Shown piece by piece: positions 17,940 through 27,278 of a DNA stretch of 64,000 bases (within the stretch, counting starts at the first letter, position 1; each line of letters starts with the position of its first letter). The position numbers and the translations under genes were made by a program. The DNA is from Buttiauxella massiliensis (GTDB lineage Bacteria > Pseudomonadota > Gammaproteobacteria > Enterobacterales > Enterobacteriaceae). The notes beneath the pieces were generated by a model. The model saw nothing but the letters and a program-made list of their open reading frames with translations. It had not been told where the DNA came from and did not search any database. Location: the NCBI RefSeq assembly GCF_902500225.1, contig NZ_LR722653.1, forward strand, positions 62,001-126,000. Reading direction: 5' to 3'.

Positions 17940-19493
17940 TTACTGAATCGGATAGGTATACGGCGCATTCACGCCCAGTGGCAGACCCACTGCCCACCAC
18001 ACCAGCAAGAAGATGCTCCAGCAGATGAAGAAGATAACCGAGTAAGGCATCATCATCGACACCAGCGTGCCCACGCCAGTGGACTTCACGTAGCGCTGGC
18101 AATACACCACAACCAGCGGGAAGAAGACCATCAGCGGAGTAATAATGTTGGTGGTGGAGTCACCGATACGGAACGCCGCCTGCGTCAGTTCCGGGGAAAT
18201 CCCCACCGCCATCAGCATTGGCACCATAATTGGCGACAACAGCGCCCACTTCGCCGACGCCGAACCAATCAGAATGTTTACCACCGCGGTGAGCAGAATC
18301 ATGCCGATAATAGTCGCTTCGCCCGGCAGCGCCATGGTTTTCAGCACGTCCGCACCAGCCAGCGCAATCAGCGTACCAATATTGGAATCGCCAAACGCTT
18401 TGATAAACATGGCGCAGAAGAAAGCCATCACCATGTATGAACCCATTTTGCTCATGGATTGGTTCATCGCGTCGATGACATCTTTGCCGCGGCTAAAGGT
18501 GCCAGCCACAAAGCCGTAGACAATACCAGGGATGATAAAGATCAGGAAAATCAATGGCACTATGGATTTCATGATTGGCGCACCATAACTGGTGAGTGAG
18601 CCATCAGTTGGGCTACGAAGCAGCGAAGTTTCAGGCCATGCCAGCGCCGCAAGACCCGCCAACCCCAGAACCATCACCAGCCCCGCCACTTTAAAGCCAC
18701 GGCTTTCCGCAGCGGTGTAGCTGCTCATATCTTCGTTATGTTGATAATCGCCGTCGATCTCTAGTTTCGACACGCGTGGCTCAACAATACGTTCAGTCAC
18801 CCACCAGCCAACCAGGGTAATCATCACTGTCGAACCGATACCGAAGAACAGGTTACACAAGGTGTTGACGGTATAGGTCCCGTCCAGCAACTGCGCGGCA
18901 GTTTGGGTAAAACCTTGCAGCAATGCATCGTTACCGGTTGGCACCATGTTGGCCGCAAACCCGCCAGAAACCCCGGCAAACGCCGCCGCAATACCCGCCA
19001 ACGGGTGGCGTCCAGCAGACATAAAGATAATTGCGCCCAATGGAATAACCAGCACATAGCCTGCATCGGCTGCTACGTGGCTGAACATTGCGACGAAAAT
19101 AATCATTGGCGTAAGCAGTTTTTTCGGCGTCACTCGCAGCATCTTTTTCAGGCCGGTATTAATAAAGCCTGAGCTTTCTGCCACACCCACACCTAACATC
19201 GCTACCAACACGATCCCCAGCGGGGCAAAGGTGGTAAACGTGGTCACCATTGAGGAAAGGGTGACAGTTAACGCCTGTGCCGAAAGCAGGTTATTAATTC
19301 TGACTGCTTCATTGGTCACAGGGTTGACGACATCAAAATCAACGGTGGAAAGCACCGCTGACATCGCCATCACGACCAGTAAAAAATAGAAAAAGATTAA
19401 TGCGGGTTCGGGTAATTTATTTCCTGCTTTCTCAACAGCGTTGAGAAATCCTGTCATTAGACGACCTTCCGTGTTCCTTGTCGTTGTGCTCAT
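17940..19493 (-). CDS. AbgT-family transporter
   Basis: 517 aa from the ATG preceded by GAGG; a GTG directly before it is the alternative. Twelve or more membrane helices, with family motifs FAPLGIVLVAMLGVGVAESS, FSHVAADAGYVLVIPLGAII and GRHPLAGIAAAFAGVSGGFAAN. AbgT of E. coli imports p-aminobenzoyl-glutamate, while other members export sulfonamides or antimetabolites. No abgA/abgB peptidase genes are nearby, so the substrate cannot be set from context. Confidence 0.88.
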   Translation of the reverse strand: MSTTTRNTEGRLMTGFLNAVEKAGNKLPEPALIFFYFLLVVMAMSAVLSTVDFDVVNPVTNEAVRINNLLSAQALTVTLSSMVTTFTTFAPLGIVLVAMLGVGVAESSGFINTGLKKMLRVTPKKLLTPMIIFVAMFSHVAADAGYVLVIPLGAIIFMSAGRHPLAGIAAAFAGVSGGFAANMVPTGNDALLQGFTQTAAQLLDGTYTVNTLCNLFFGIGSTVMITLVGWWVTERIVEPRVSKLEIDGDYQHNEDMSSYTAAESRGFKVAGLVMVLGLAGLAALAWPETSLLRSPTDGSLTSYGAPIMKSIVPLIFLIFIIPGIVYGFVAGTFSRGKDVIDAMNQSMSKMGSYMVMAFFCAMFIKAFGDSNIGTLIALAGADVLKTMALPGEATIIGMILLTAVVNILIGSASAKWALLSPIMVPMLMAVGISPELTQAAFRIGDSTTNIITPLMVFFPLVVVYCQRYVKSTGVGTLVSMMMPYSVIFFICWSIFLLVWWAVGLPLGVNAPYTYPIQ

Positions 19494-19638
19494 CACTACC
19501 TCGTCTTCCTGTTATATTCACCAAAGTCATTGCTTGCGGCAATTAATAACATTTTAGAATATTTCACTGCTAGTAACTTTACGTTACTAGTCAAAACGAG
19601 ACATGGCATGGTGATGAATATCATGGTTTTAAACGAAA

Positions 19639-19673
19639 ATTGCCCCGTGAGTTCAATAAATACACGGGGCAAT
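19639..19673 (-). terminator. Terminator of yeeO
   Basis: ATTGCCCCGTG / CACGGGGCAAT stem, followed on the minus strand by TTTTCG, 34 bp after the yeeO stop. Confidence 0.85.
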
Positions 19674-19706
19674 GAAGATAGCGTTCAAAAGCTTCCAGTA
19701 GGAGCT

Positions 19707-21179
19707 TTATTCTGTTTGTGAAATCGGTTCTCTTTTAAGACGCGGATATTTCTTCAGCCAGCGCCCACTGACCATTCGCCAGTAGAACAACACACCGCGC
19801 ACCGTCCAGTCGAAGAACATCCCCATCCAGACACCGACTACGCCCATTTCCAGCACAATCCCTAATGTGTAGCCCGCAACTACGCGGCAGCCCCACATAC
19901 TCGCCATGGAAACCCACATGGCAAAACGGGCATCGCGCGCGCCTTTCAGCCCGGCAGGCAATACCCAGGACGCCGCCCAAATCGGCATAAACGCGGCGTT
20001 CAGCCAAATCAGTATTTTGACGACTTCTTTTACATCATCTTCATGGGTATAGAACGAGGCCATCAATCCGGCGAAAGGCGCGGTTCCCCAGGCGATAATC
20101 GTCAGGCCAAGAGTGGATAGCCAGAACACATGGCGCAGCTGCCGTTCGGCCTGGCCAATTTGCCCTTTCCCAAGCCGCTTGCCGACGATAATAGTCGAAG
20201 CCGAACCCAGAGCATTACCGGGCAAGTTAATTAATGCAGCAATGGAGAACGCGATAAAGTTACCGGCAATCACGTTGGTGCCCATCCCGGCGACAAACAT
20301 TTGCGTGAGTAATTTCCCGGCATTAAACAACACAGACTCAATGCTGGCCGGAATACCAATCCCCAGCACTTCCCACAAAATGCCGACTTTGAGCGGACGG
20401 AAATAGCTTTTTAGCGAGATACGCAAAGAAGGAGCAAAGCCAATCACCAGCACATAAACGAAACCGATAGCGCCGATATAACGTGAAATTGTTAAGCCCA
20501 GTCCAGCACCAAAAAAGCCGAGCCCGTTCCAGCCCAGCGCGCCGTAAATCAAGACGCTACTGATGATAATGTTTAGGATGTTCATCCCGCCGTTAATCAG
20601 CAATGGGATTTTGGTATTCCCTGCCCCCCGTAACGCACCGCTGCTGATAAGCGCAATCGCCGCTGCCGGGTAGCTCCATACAGTGGTTTGCAGATACGAG
20701 AGTGCCAATGCTTTCACTTCAGGTGTGGCAGCCCCAGCAATAACGTTAACGACATGCTCACCTGCCAGGTGAATGCCAGCCGCCAGGAAAATCGCAATAA
20801 TTGTCATTAATATCAATGACTGTCGTGCGGCATCTCGCGCACGTTTAGGGTCGCGTTTACCGAGGCTAAATGCCACCACAACTGTAGTACCGAGATCCAC
20901 AGCCGCAAAAAATGCCATGATCACCATGTTGAAGCTATCGGCAAGCCCGACGCCTGCCATCGCTTCCTTTCCTAGCCAACTCACAAGGAAGGTGCTCAGG
21001 ACTCCCATCAGTAATACGCAGGTATTTTCCAGAAAGATAGGCACCGCAAGGGGTGTAATTTCGCGCCAGAACAGGACTCGGTTGCTTTTCCGTTTGGCGT
21101 ACCAGCGAGTTTTTTCCACACGCTGATGAAGTGCTGCTTTTAAGTTCAAGATTGACCTTGGAGGAGGAAGTGAAACCAC
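19707..21179 (-). CDS. yeeO: MATE-family efflux protein YeeO
   Basis: 490 aa with a GTG start. Twelve membrane helices in two MatE halves; long stretches match E. coli YeeO, such as REITPLAVPIFLEN, SWLGKEAMAGVGLADSFNMV, GALRGAGNTKIPLLING and LPAGLKGARDARFAMWVSM. YeeO is an inner-membrane exporter linked to flavin (FMN/FAD) and dipeptide efflux. In E. coli it lies between asnW and asnU; here it also lies in the interval between two tRNA-Asn genes. Confidence 0.92.
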   Translation of the reverse strand: MVSLPPPRSILNLKAALHQRVEKTRWYAKRKSNRVLFWREITPLAVPIFLENTCVLLMGVLSTFLVSWLGKEAMAGVGLADSFNMVIMAFFAAVDLGTTVVVAFSLGKRDPKRARDAARQSLILMTIIAIFLAAGIHLAGEHVVNVIAGAATPEVKALALSYLQTTVWSYPAAAIALISSGALRGAGNTKIPLLINGGMNILNIIISSVLIYGALGWNGLGFFGAGLGLTISRYIGAIGFVYVLVIGFAPSLRISLKSYFRPLKVGILWEVLGIGIPASIESVLFNAGKLLTQMFVAGMGTNVIAGNFIAFSIAALINLPGNALGSASTIIVGKRLGKGQIGQAERQLRHVFWLSTLGLTIIAWGTAPFAGLMASFYTHEDDVKEVVKILIWLNAAFMPIWAASWVLPAGLKGARDARFAMWVSMASMWGCRVVAGYTLGIVLEMGVVGVWMGMFFDWTVRGVLFYWRMVSGRWLKKYPRLKREPISQTE

Positions 21180-21250
21180 ATTTCAAATAATGATTTACAA
21201 ATCGTTATCCTGCAAAGAGTTTTTTGTATAAAACCAGGTTCATCATCCTA

Positions 21251-21374
21251 TCCCCTAAATAATTGGAGTTGCATTAAGACGGCAAACTCAGGAATCCCCA
21301 GGAGCTTACATGAGTAAGTGACTGGGGTGAGTGAGTGCAGCCAACGCCGAGGCAGCTTCAAGTATGACGGGGAT
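21251..21374. repeat. 124-bp imperfect palindromic repeat, copy 1
   Basis: Starts TCCCCTAAATAATTGGAGTT and ends AGTATGACGGGGATA, with inner arms AATCCCCAGGAGCTTAC / GTAAGTGACTGGGGTGAG. The same length and layout recur at 62728-62851. The right end runs into the 3' end of livF and provides its stop codon. Confidence 0.85.
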
Positions 21375-22089
21375 AGTCGCCACCCAAGTACGCCTTGCGC
21401 ACTTCCTCATTCCCCAGCAACTCCTCGCCGCTGCCACTAAGTCGGATCTGCCCATTTGCCATCACATATCCGCGGTCGGAAAGTTTCAGCGCGTGGTGTG
21501 CGTTTTGCTCGACTAAAAAAATCGTCATACCGTTACGCGCCAGTTCGCGCAGCGTCTGGAAGATTTGTTTCACGACGATTGGTGCTAAACCCAGACTCGG
21601 TTCATCCAGCAGCAATAGTTTCGGGCGGCTCATCAGCGCACGCGCAATCGCCAGCATTTGCTGCTCGCCTCCGGACATCGTCATCGCCCGCTGTTTGCGG
21701 CGTTCTTTTAAACGCGGGAATAGATCAAACATGGTTTGCAAATCCTGCGCGGCAAACTGGTTGCCGATGGGAATGGTACCCATCAGCAGGTTTTCTTCGA
21801 CCGTCATATCCGGGAATATTCGCCGCCCTTCAGGAGCCTGTGCGATTCCGCCTGACGCCACAAAGTGCGTCGATTTATGGCTGATATCTTCACCATGAAA
21901 CAGGATTTGCCCGCCACGAATGCGCGGCTGGCCGAAAATAGACATTAACAGCGTTGATTTCCCGGCCCCGTTAGCCCCAATCAATGCCACGGTTTCCCCT
22001 TCGTTGACCTGCAAAGAAACCTGTTTTAGCGCCTGAATCGCGCCATAAAAAACATCCACATTTCTAAACTCCAGCATCGCCTCACTCAT
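21358..22089 (-). CDS. livF: Branched-chain amino acid ABC transporter, ATP-binding protein LivF-type
   Basis: 243 aa. Complete ATPase: Walker A GANGAGKST, signature MSGGEQQML, Walker B KLLLLDEPSLGLAP, H-loop LVEQNAHHA. It pairs with LivG to drive uptake of Leu/Ile/Val or related amino acids. The last six residues (DYPRHT) extend beyond the normal LivF end AYLGG and are encoded within the 124-bp repeat. Last gene of a binding protein-H-M-G-F operon; its start overlaps the livG stop. Confidence 0.93.
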   Translation of the reverse strand: MSEAMLEFRNVDVFYGAIQALKQVSLQVNEGETVALIGANGAGKSTLLMSIFGQPRIRGGQILFHGEDISHKSTHFVASGGIAQAPEGRRIFPDMTVEENLLMGTIPIGNQFAAQDLQTMFDLFPRLKERRKQRAMTMSGGEQQMLAIARALMSRPKLLLLDEPSLGLAPIVVKQIFQTLRELARNGMTIFLVEQNAHHALKLSDRGYVMANGQIRLSGSGEELLGNEEVRKAYLGGDYPRHT

Positions 22090-22961
22090 ACACTGACCTC
22101 GTCTTCGTCGGTGCCCAGATAGGCGGCTATCACTTTTTCATCGTGTTGGATTTGTTCAGGTTTTCCCTCGGCAATTACATCGCCGTGGTCGAGCACGATA
22201 ATGTGATCGGAAATCTCCATCACCATGCCCATATCATGTTCAATCAGTAACACCGTGATGTTGTGATGGTCGCGCAGGAAGCGAATAATTTTACTCAGCG
22301 TGCGCGTTTCCACCGGGTTCAGTCCCGCCGCCGGTTCATCCAGGCAGATCATTTCCGGCGCGGTACACATGGCGCGGGCGATTTCTAATCTGCGCTGCTG
22401 CCCGTAAGACATCTCCCCCGCCAGGCGGTTGGCGCAGTCCACCAGTTCCACCACTTCGAGCCAGTAAAATGCCCTGTCCAGCGCACGGCTTTCCGCTCGC
22501 CGATAGGCTGGCGTATTCAGTACGCCCGCCAGCAAATTACGATTCACCTGCATGTGCTGCGCCACCAGCAGGTTTTCCACCACCGACATTTCGCGAAATA
22601 AGCGGATATTCTGAAAGGTTCGCGCAAGCCCGGCGCGGTTCACCAGATGGGTGCCGCCAAACATTTTGTAGAAAATACGCGAACCGAGCTGGGCCGGACT
22701 AATCCAGTCGCCAGGCTGGAATTTCTGCCCCAGAATCTGAATCACATTGGTAGTTTTATCACGCGTGTTAAACAAAATATTGCCAGCGGAGGCTTTATAA
22801 AAACCAGTCAGGCAGTTAAACACCGTGGTTTTGCCAGCTCCATTAGGGCCAATCAGCGCGGTAATCGACCCACGGCGCACCTCAAGATTTACATCGTTGA
22901 GCGCTTTAATGCCGCCAAAGTGCATCATCAAATGTTCAACACTTAATATCATCTCGCTCAT
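22086..22961 (-). CDS. livG: Branched-chain amino acid ABC transporter, ATP-binding protein LivG-type
   Basis: 291 aa from MSEMILSVEHLMMHFGG; a longer in-frame frame exists but would reach deep into livM. Walker A GPNGAGKTT, signature MSYGQQRRLE, Walker B EMICLDEPAAGLNP, H-loop LIEHDMGMVM. Compared with E. coli LivG (255 aa) it has an insertion of about 35 residues after Walker A (around KTTNVIQILGQKFQPGDW). The start overlaps the livM stop by 4 bp. Confidence 0.93.
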   Translation of the reverse strand: MSEMILSVEHLMMHFGGIKALNDVNLEVRRGSITALIGPNGAGKTTVFNCLTGFYKASAGNILFNTRDKTTNVIQILGQKFQPGDWISPAQLGSRIFYKMFGGTHLVNRAGLARTFQNIRLFREMSVVENLLVAQHMQVNRNLLAGVLNTPAYRRAESRALDRAFYWLEVVELVDCANRLAGEMSYGQQRRLEIARAMCTAPEMICLDEPAAGLNPVETRTLSKIIRFLRDHHNITVLLIEHDMGMVMEISDHIIVLDHGDVIAEGKPEQIQHDEKVIAAYLGTDEDEVSV

Positions 22962-24250
22962 GGTGCCACTCCTTTGCGCACCGCAAAGCCGCTGCGGTTG
23001 ATGCGAATCAGCCCGCGTGGCCGCCAAATCATCATTACCACCATCAACATGCCAAACAGCAGCACGCGATATTCGGCAAAACTGCGCAGTAGTTCGGGCG
23101 TCACCGTCAACACAAACGCCGCCAGCACTACGCCAACCGTTGAGCCCATACCACCCAACACCACAATGGCGAGGATTAACGCTGATTCAAAGAAGGTGAA
23201 TGATGTCGGGTTAACAAAACCTTGGTAGGTCGCGAAAAATACACCAGCAATACCCGCCGTTGAAGCGCCCAGCGTAAAGGCTGAGAGCTTCACCAGCACA
23301 TGGTTGAGCCCCATGGATCGGCAAGCAATTTCATCTTCGCGCAACGCCTCCCAGGCACGGCCAATCGGCATACGCGTCAGGCGGTGTTTGACGTAAAGCA
23401 CCAGCAAAACCACCAACACCAGAATGGCGTAGATAAAAATAAACTTCAGATTGGGGTTATAGGTGAGATGGAAGAACTCATGGAAAGGCACGCCATCTTC
23501 TTCTTTGGCGCGCCGCCCAAATTCAAGGCCAAACAGCGTCGGAGGCGGAGCAGAGATCCCGTTAGGGCCGCCGGTAAACGTCAGCCAGTTATTCAGCACC
23601 AGGCGGATGATTTCCCCAAAGCCTAGTGTCACGATCGCCAGGTAATCGCCGTGCATGCGCAAAACCGGGAAACCGAGTAAAGCCCCTGCTGCTGCCGCCA
23701 TCAGCGCCGAAAGTGGCAACATCGACCAGAACCCGAGTCCGAGATACTGGTAACCCAGCGCCAGTCCATACGCACCAATGGCGTAGAATGCGACGTAACC
23801 CAAGTCCAGCAAGCCTGCGAGCCCAACGACAATATTTAACCCAAGGCCAAGCAGAACATAAATTAGCCCGAGAATCGCCACCGTTAGCACGTATTTGGTC
23901 GCCACAAATGGGAAGCAAATCGCCAGGGCGATCACCAGTGGAATAATCCAGCGCATACGGCTTTTATATTCTGGCGGGCGCACATACACGCCTGCGTTAT
24001 CCGTTTCAAAGCGGCTTAAAAAACGCATTCCGGTCGAGGTGGTAAAAAAAGCACTCAACAAAAAGCGCCCGACCATCACCACAGCGATTATCGCCACCAA
24101 CCGTTGGCCTTCGAAGTTAAAACTGTAACCATCGAGCACCACGCCGACTATCGGGCCAAAAACAATTAACGCCACCAGCCCTGCAAAAATCGCATCCAGC
24201 ACGCAGCGTTTGAGGGAGAAGCCTTCATGCAAAGCCGTTTCAGATGTCAT
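22958..24250 (-). CDS. livM: Branched-chain amino acid ABC transporter, permease LivM-type
   Basis: 430 aa from MTSETALHEG, chosen for GGGAG 7 bp upstream; a GTG overlapping the livH stop lies 15 bp earlier. Membrane protein with the LivM core GLGLNIVVGLAGLLDLGYVAFYAIGAYG-type segment (positions about 140-170), GRAWEALREDEIACRSMGLN (ATPase contact) and AIVVLGGMGSTVGV. The N-terminal 90 residues add two helices before the core, as in other LivM. Distant enough from E. coli LivM to be a separate paralogue. Confidence 0.9.
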   Translation of the reverse strand: MTSETALHEGFSLKRCVLDAIFAGLVALIVFGPIVGVVLDGYSFNFEGQRLVAIIAVVMVGRFLLSAFFTTSTGMRFLSRFETDNAGVYVRPPEYKSRMRWIIPLVIALAICFPFVATKYVLTVAILGLIYVLLGLGLNIVVGLAGLLDLGYVAFYAIGAYGLALGYQYLGLGFWSMLPLSALMAAAAGALLGFPVLRMHGDYLAIVTLGFGEIIRLVLNNWLTFTGGPNGISAPPPTLFGLEFGRRAKEEDGVPFHEFFHLTYNPNLKFIFIYAILVLVVLLVLYVKHRLTRMPIGRAWEALREDEIACRSMGLNHVLVKLSAFTLGASTAGIAGVFFATYQGFVNPTSFTFFESALILAIVVLGGMGSTVGVVLAAFVLTVTPELLRSFAEYRVLLFGMLMVVMMIWRPRGLIRINRSGFAVRKGVAP

Positions 24251-24261
24251 GTTTTGCTCCC

Positions 24262-25176
24262 TCACACTTTGGCAACGATAGGTCGGCCAAGCAGCCCCTG
24301 AGGACGGAAAATGAGGATCACCACCAGTAATCCAAACGAGAACACATCTTTGTAATCAGAATTCACCATGCCGGAGAACTGCGCCTCGGCAATGCCAAGA
24401 ATCAGCCCGCCAAGCATTGCGCCGGGTAAGGAACCAATCCCGCCCAGTACCGCCGCCGTGAAGGCTTTAATGCCAATAATAAAACCGGCGTAAAAATCGA
24501 AAGTGCCGTAGTTCATGGTGATCAGTACCCCGGCAAGCCCGGCCATCGAGGCGCCAATCACAAACACAATGGAGATAATGCGGTCGGTGTTAATCCCCAG
24601 AATTGAAGCCATTTTGCGATCCTGCTGTACAGCCCGGCACATGCGCCCCAGCTTGGTATTACCGATAATCCAGGTCAGCAGCAACATGCCAGCAAACGAA
24701 GCAATCAAAATGAATACTTTGGTGTAGGTGATTTGCACAAATCCTTCACCAATATGAAAACGGAACACGCCATCAAGCATGGTTGGAATGCCCTGTTGGC
24801 GCGGCCCCTGGCTGATTTGTGCGTAGTTTTGCAGGATTAACGACATGCCGATTGCGGAAATCAGCGGTGCTAAACGGGTAGAGTTGCGCAGCGGTTTATA
24901 AGCGATGCGCTCGATGGTCCAGCCGTACACGCCCGTCACCACTATGGTGAACACCAGCGTGCCGAGAATGAGTAAAGGAAACGACTGCAAACCAAAGAAC
25001 GAAAGCAGCGCAAGCCCTATGGCGCACAGATAAGCGGAGATCATATACACTTCGCCGTGTGCGAAGTTAATCATGCCAATAATGCCGTAAACCATGGTGT
25101 AGCCAATAGCTATCAACCCGTAGACGGAACCTAGCGTTACGCCATTGATCAATTGTTGCAGGAAGAATGCGTCCAT
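24262..25176 (-). CDS. livH: Branched-chain amino acid ABC transporter, permease LivH-type
   Basis: 304 aa from MDAFFLQQLINGVTLGSVYG, the family start (E. coli LivH 308 aa); an upstream extension of 22 codons is not family-like. About eight helices; motifs IGYTMVYGIIGMINFAHGEV, RAVQQDRKMASILGINTDR (ATPase contact) and AAVLGGIGSLPGAMLGG. Forms the channel with LivM. Confidence 0.93.
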   Translation of the reverse strand: MDAFFLQQLINGVTLGSVYGLIAIGYTMVYGIIGMINFAHGEVYMISAYLCAIGLALLSFFGLQSFPLLILGTLVFTIVVTGVYGWTIERIAYKPLRNSTRLAPLISAIGMSLILQNYAQISQGPRQQGIPTMLDGVFRFHIGEGFVQITYTKVFILIASFAGMLLLTWIIGNTKLGRMCRAVQQDRKMASILGINTDRIISIVFVIGASMAGLAGVLITMNYGTFDFYAGFIIGIKAFTAAVLGGIGSLPGAMLGGLILGIAEAQFSGMVNSDYKDVFSFGLLVVILIFRPQGLLGRPIVAKV

Positions 25177-25213
25177 AGGCAGGCAATCTCTTTTAGCGCG
25201 GCGGACAAGCTTG

Positions 25214-25309
25214 TTTTGTAGGTCGGGTAAGCGCAGCGTCACCCGACACTTTCACCAGCAATGAAAGGCGAAAATGGTGGATGACGCTACCGCTTATCCC
25301 CCCTACAAA
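25214..25309. repeat. Pair of inverted REP-type palindromes (BIME-like)
   Basis: TTTGTAGGTCGGGTAAGCGC opens the element and GGTGGATGACGCTACCGCTT leads into CCTACAAA at the end. The outer ends are exact inverse copies. It lies between the binding-protein gene and livH, a place where such elements protect the upstream mRNA and so allow more binding protein than permease. Confidence 0.8.
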
Positions 25310-25317
25310 TCCCGATA

Positions 25318-26439
25318 TTATTGGACTTCTTTATATTTTCCTTTGTCATCCCACTGGTAGACGACATAGTCGGAGACTTTCAGGTCGCCTTTATCATCCC
25401 AGGCTTTTTTACCCATCACGGTATCCACCGGGTTTGCTTTCAGCCAGGCGCTGGCTTTGGCTGAATCTGTACCGCCAGTGGCTTTAAATGCCGCAGCAAT
25501 GGCCTGAACAGAAGCGTAGGAATAGAGGGTGTAACCTTCAGGTTCAAATTTGCTGGCGCGGAATTTGTCGATTACCGCTTTGCCATCAGGGATCAAGCGA
25601 GGATCTTTACCAAAGGTCATGTAAATGCCGTTGGTATATTGCGGGCCGCCTGCCGCAGTCACCATCTCTTCGTTCACGATGCAGTCGCCGGAGAAGAATT
25701 TAGCCTGCACGCCCTGCTCACGCATCTGGCGTACAAGTGGCCCCGCTTCCGGGTGGCAACCGCCGAAGAACACCACGTCTGGTTTTTGCGCACCGATTTT
25801 GGTGACCAGCGCATTGAAGTCTTTTTCACCGCGCGACAAGCCTTCGTACATCACATCATTGACGCCACGTTTCGCGAGTGCCGCTTTGGTAGCATCTGCA
25901 AGTCCCTGCCCGTAGGTGTCTTTATCGTGAATGATCACCACTCGTTTGGCTTTGAGCTTATCAATGATGAAATCGCTGGCCACCTTCCCTTGCTGGTCAT
26001 CACGCCCGCACATGCGGAACATATCGTTCATCTTACGCTCGGTGATGAGCGGGTTGGTCGATCCGGGAGTGATGGCGAGAATGCCCGCATCGTTGTAAAC
26101 CTCCGAGGCAGGCATAGTAGATGAAGAACAGAAATGGCCGACCACAGCCTTTACTTTGTCCTGGTCAACCAAACGGTTAGCGACGGAAACCGCCTGTTTT
26201 GGCTCACAGGCGTCATCGCCCTGCACCAGTTTGATTTTTTCGCCGTTAATCCCACCGGCAGCGTTAATATCTTCGGCGGCCTGAGTCGCGCCATGCCAGT
26301 ACTGATCGCCATATGTCGCGTTCGGCCCGGTAAACGGTCCTGCGACACCAATGACAATATCGGCATGGGCGGAAAACGCCGTTACCAGACAACCAGCCAA
26401 CACCAGAGAAAGAGGACTTCTGATCAATTTCAGCGACAT
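25318..26439 (-). CDS. Branched-chain amino acid ABC transporter, periplasmic binding protein (LivJ/LivK type)
   Basis: 373 aa from MSLKLIRSPLSLVLAGC, with AAGGA 7 bp upstream. Signal peptide to about residue 26 (TAFSAHA|DIVIGVAG). LivJ/K features: GPFTGPNATYGDQYWHGATQ, DDACEPKQAVSVANRLV with the conserved Cys of the family's single disulphide, and ITPGSTNPLITERKMNDMFR in the ligand site. Head of the liv-type operon; the repeat pair downstream separates it from the permease genes. Ligand could be branched-chain or another aliphatic amino acid. Confidence 0.92.
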   Translation of the reverse strand: MSLKLIRSPLSLVLAGCLVTAFSAHADIVIGVAGPFTGPNATYGDQYWHGATQAAEDINAAGGINGEKIKLVQGDDACEPKQAVSVANRLVDQDKVKAVVGHFCSSSTMPASEVYNDAGILAITPGSTNPLITERKMNDMFRMCGRDDQQGKVASDFIIDKLKAKRVVIIHDKDTYGQGLADATKAALAKRGVNDVMYEGLSRGEKDFNALVTKIGAQKPDVVFFGGCHPEAGPLVRQMREQGVQAKFFSGDCIVNEEMVTAAGGPQYTNGIYMTFGKDPRLIPDGKAVIDKFRASKFEPEGYTLYSYASVQAIAAAFKATGGTDSAKASAWLKANPVDTVMGKKAWDDKGDLKVSDYVVYQWDDKGKYKEVQ

Positions 26440-26920
26440 TTGTATGTTCCTTAGCAAATCAGCAAAGAGGTTTATGCAAAACGGTGTAAGAGCCATTTCA
26501 AAAGCAAAAACGCGAACAAAATGCACTATCCAGTCAATTTCCTGTGGTTACAGCGAGGTTTCCTTACGGGGTTTCCTTACGATTTTCACAGCCTTGAACA
26601 TTAAGCAAAATGGTTGCCAGATTTGGCCACCCGGTGCCTGGATTCAAACTTATTTGAGTATAGAGCGCCGTTTAATGCGCTCCGGTACAACGCAATGAAT
26701 TTACAGCGGGGATCACATCTGCTTAACAATAAAGCTGTGGTGTTCAAGATTTATGCGTCTTTGCACCAACATAGTCCATAGATAAACAATGGTTAATATT
26801 GAGCGAAGGAATGGGCCGGAGGGTGATTTACATTTATTGATTACAGATAAGACAAATTCGCCTTAATACTCAACATGTTGACTATAAAAAGAGCAAACAA
26901 AAAACTTTTTCGCGAACCCT
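26440..26920. other. Gap between the liv-type operon and the second tRNA-Asn
   Basis: About 480 bp without a credible gene. It must carry the promoter of the liv-type operon (leftward). No repeat, attachment duplicate or integrase remnant was recognised. Confidence 0.6.
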
Positions 26921-26949
26921 TTGACATGCCCCTCCCGAATCGCTAATAT
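26921..26949 (+). promoter_or_regulatory. Promoter of the second tRNA-Asn gene
   Basis: TTGACA and TAATAT with a 17-bp spacer, followed by the GC-rich discriminator GCGCCCC typical of stringently controlled stable RNA promoters. Confidence 0.88.
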
Positions 26950-26966
26950 GCGCCCCGTTAACCGAT

Positions 26967-27042
26967 TCCTCTGTAGTTCAGTCGGTAGAACGGCGGACTG
27001 TTAATCCGTATGTCACTGGTTCGAGTCCAGTCAGAGGAGCCA
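26967..27042 (+). tRNA. tRNA-Asn (GTT), second copy
   Basis: 76 nt, identical to the copy at 10214-10289, with anticodon GTT and encoded GCCA end. Counterpart of one of asnW/asnU/asnV in E. coli; which one cannot be decided from the sequence. Confidence 0.97.
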
Positions 27043-27050
27043 AATTCGAG

Positions 27051-27083
27051 AGCCCGCTTAAGGAAACTTAAGCGGGCTTTTTT
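27051..27083 (+). terminator. Terminator of the second tRNA-Asn gene
   Basis: AGCCCGCTTAAG / CTTAAGCGGGCT stem with an AAA-type loop, then a run of T. Confidence 0.92.
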
Positions 27084-27278
27084 GTTTTTGTGGGTTTTGA
27101 TAATTCTCTCGCAGCACTAACGGGCACATCCTGATGTACGGGTGTGCCAGGCTGACTGTGTTTTAAAAGACACCAAATTCGTTGTTAGAAAATCATCAAG
27201 GGCTTAGCCATAAACCTGGTGGTTGTGTTGGGTCCGGAAATGAAGACTCACTTCCGGGTTTTATTCCAACGGGTAAAA

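Noticed and set aside
10214..27083. Genomic island integrated at tRNA-Asn
   Set aside because: No integrase, no partial tRNA repeat and several genes (yeeO) with E. coli counterparts in the same place; reported only as a recombination-prone interval.
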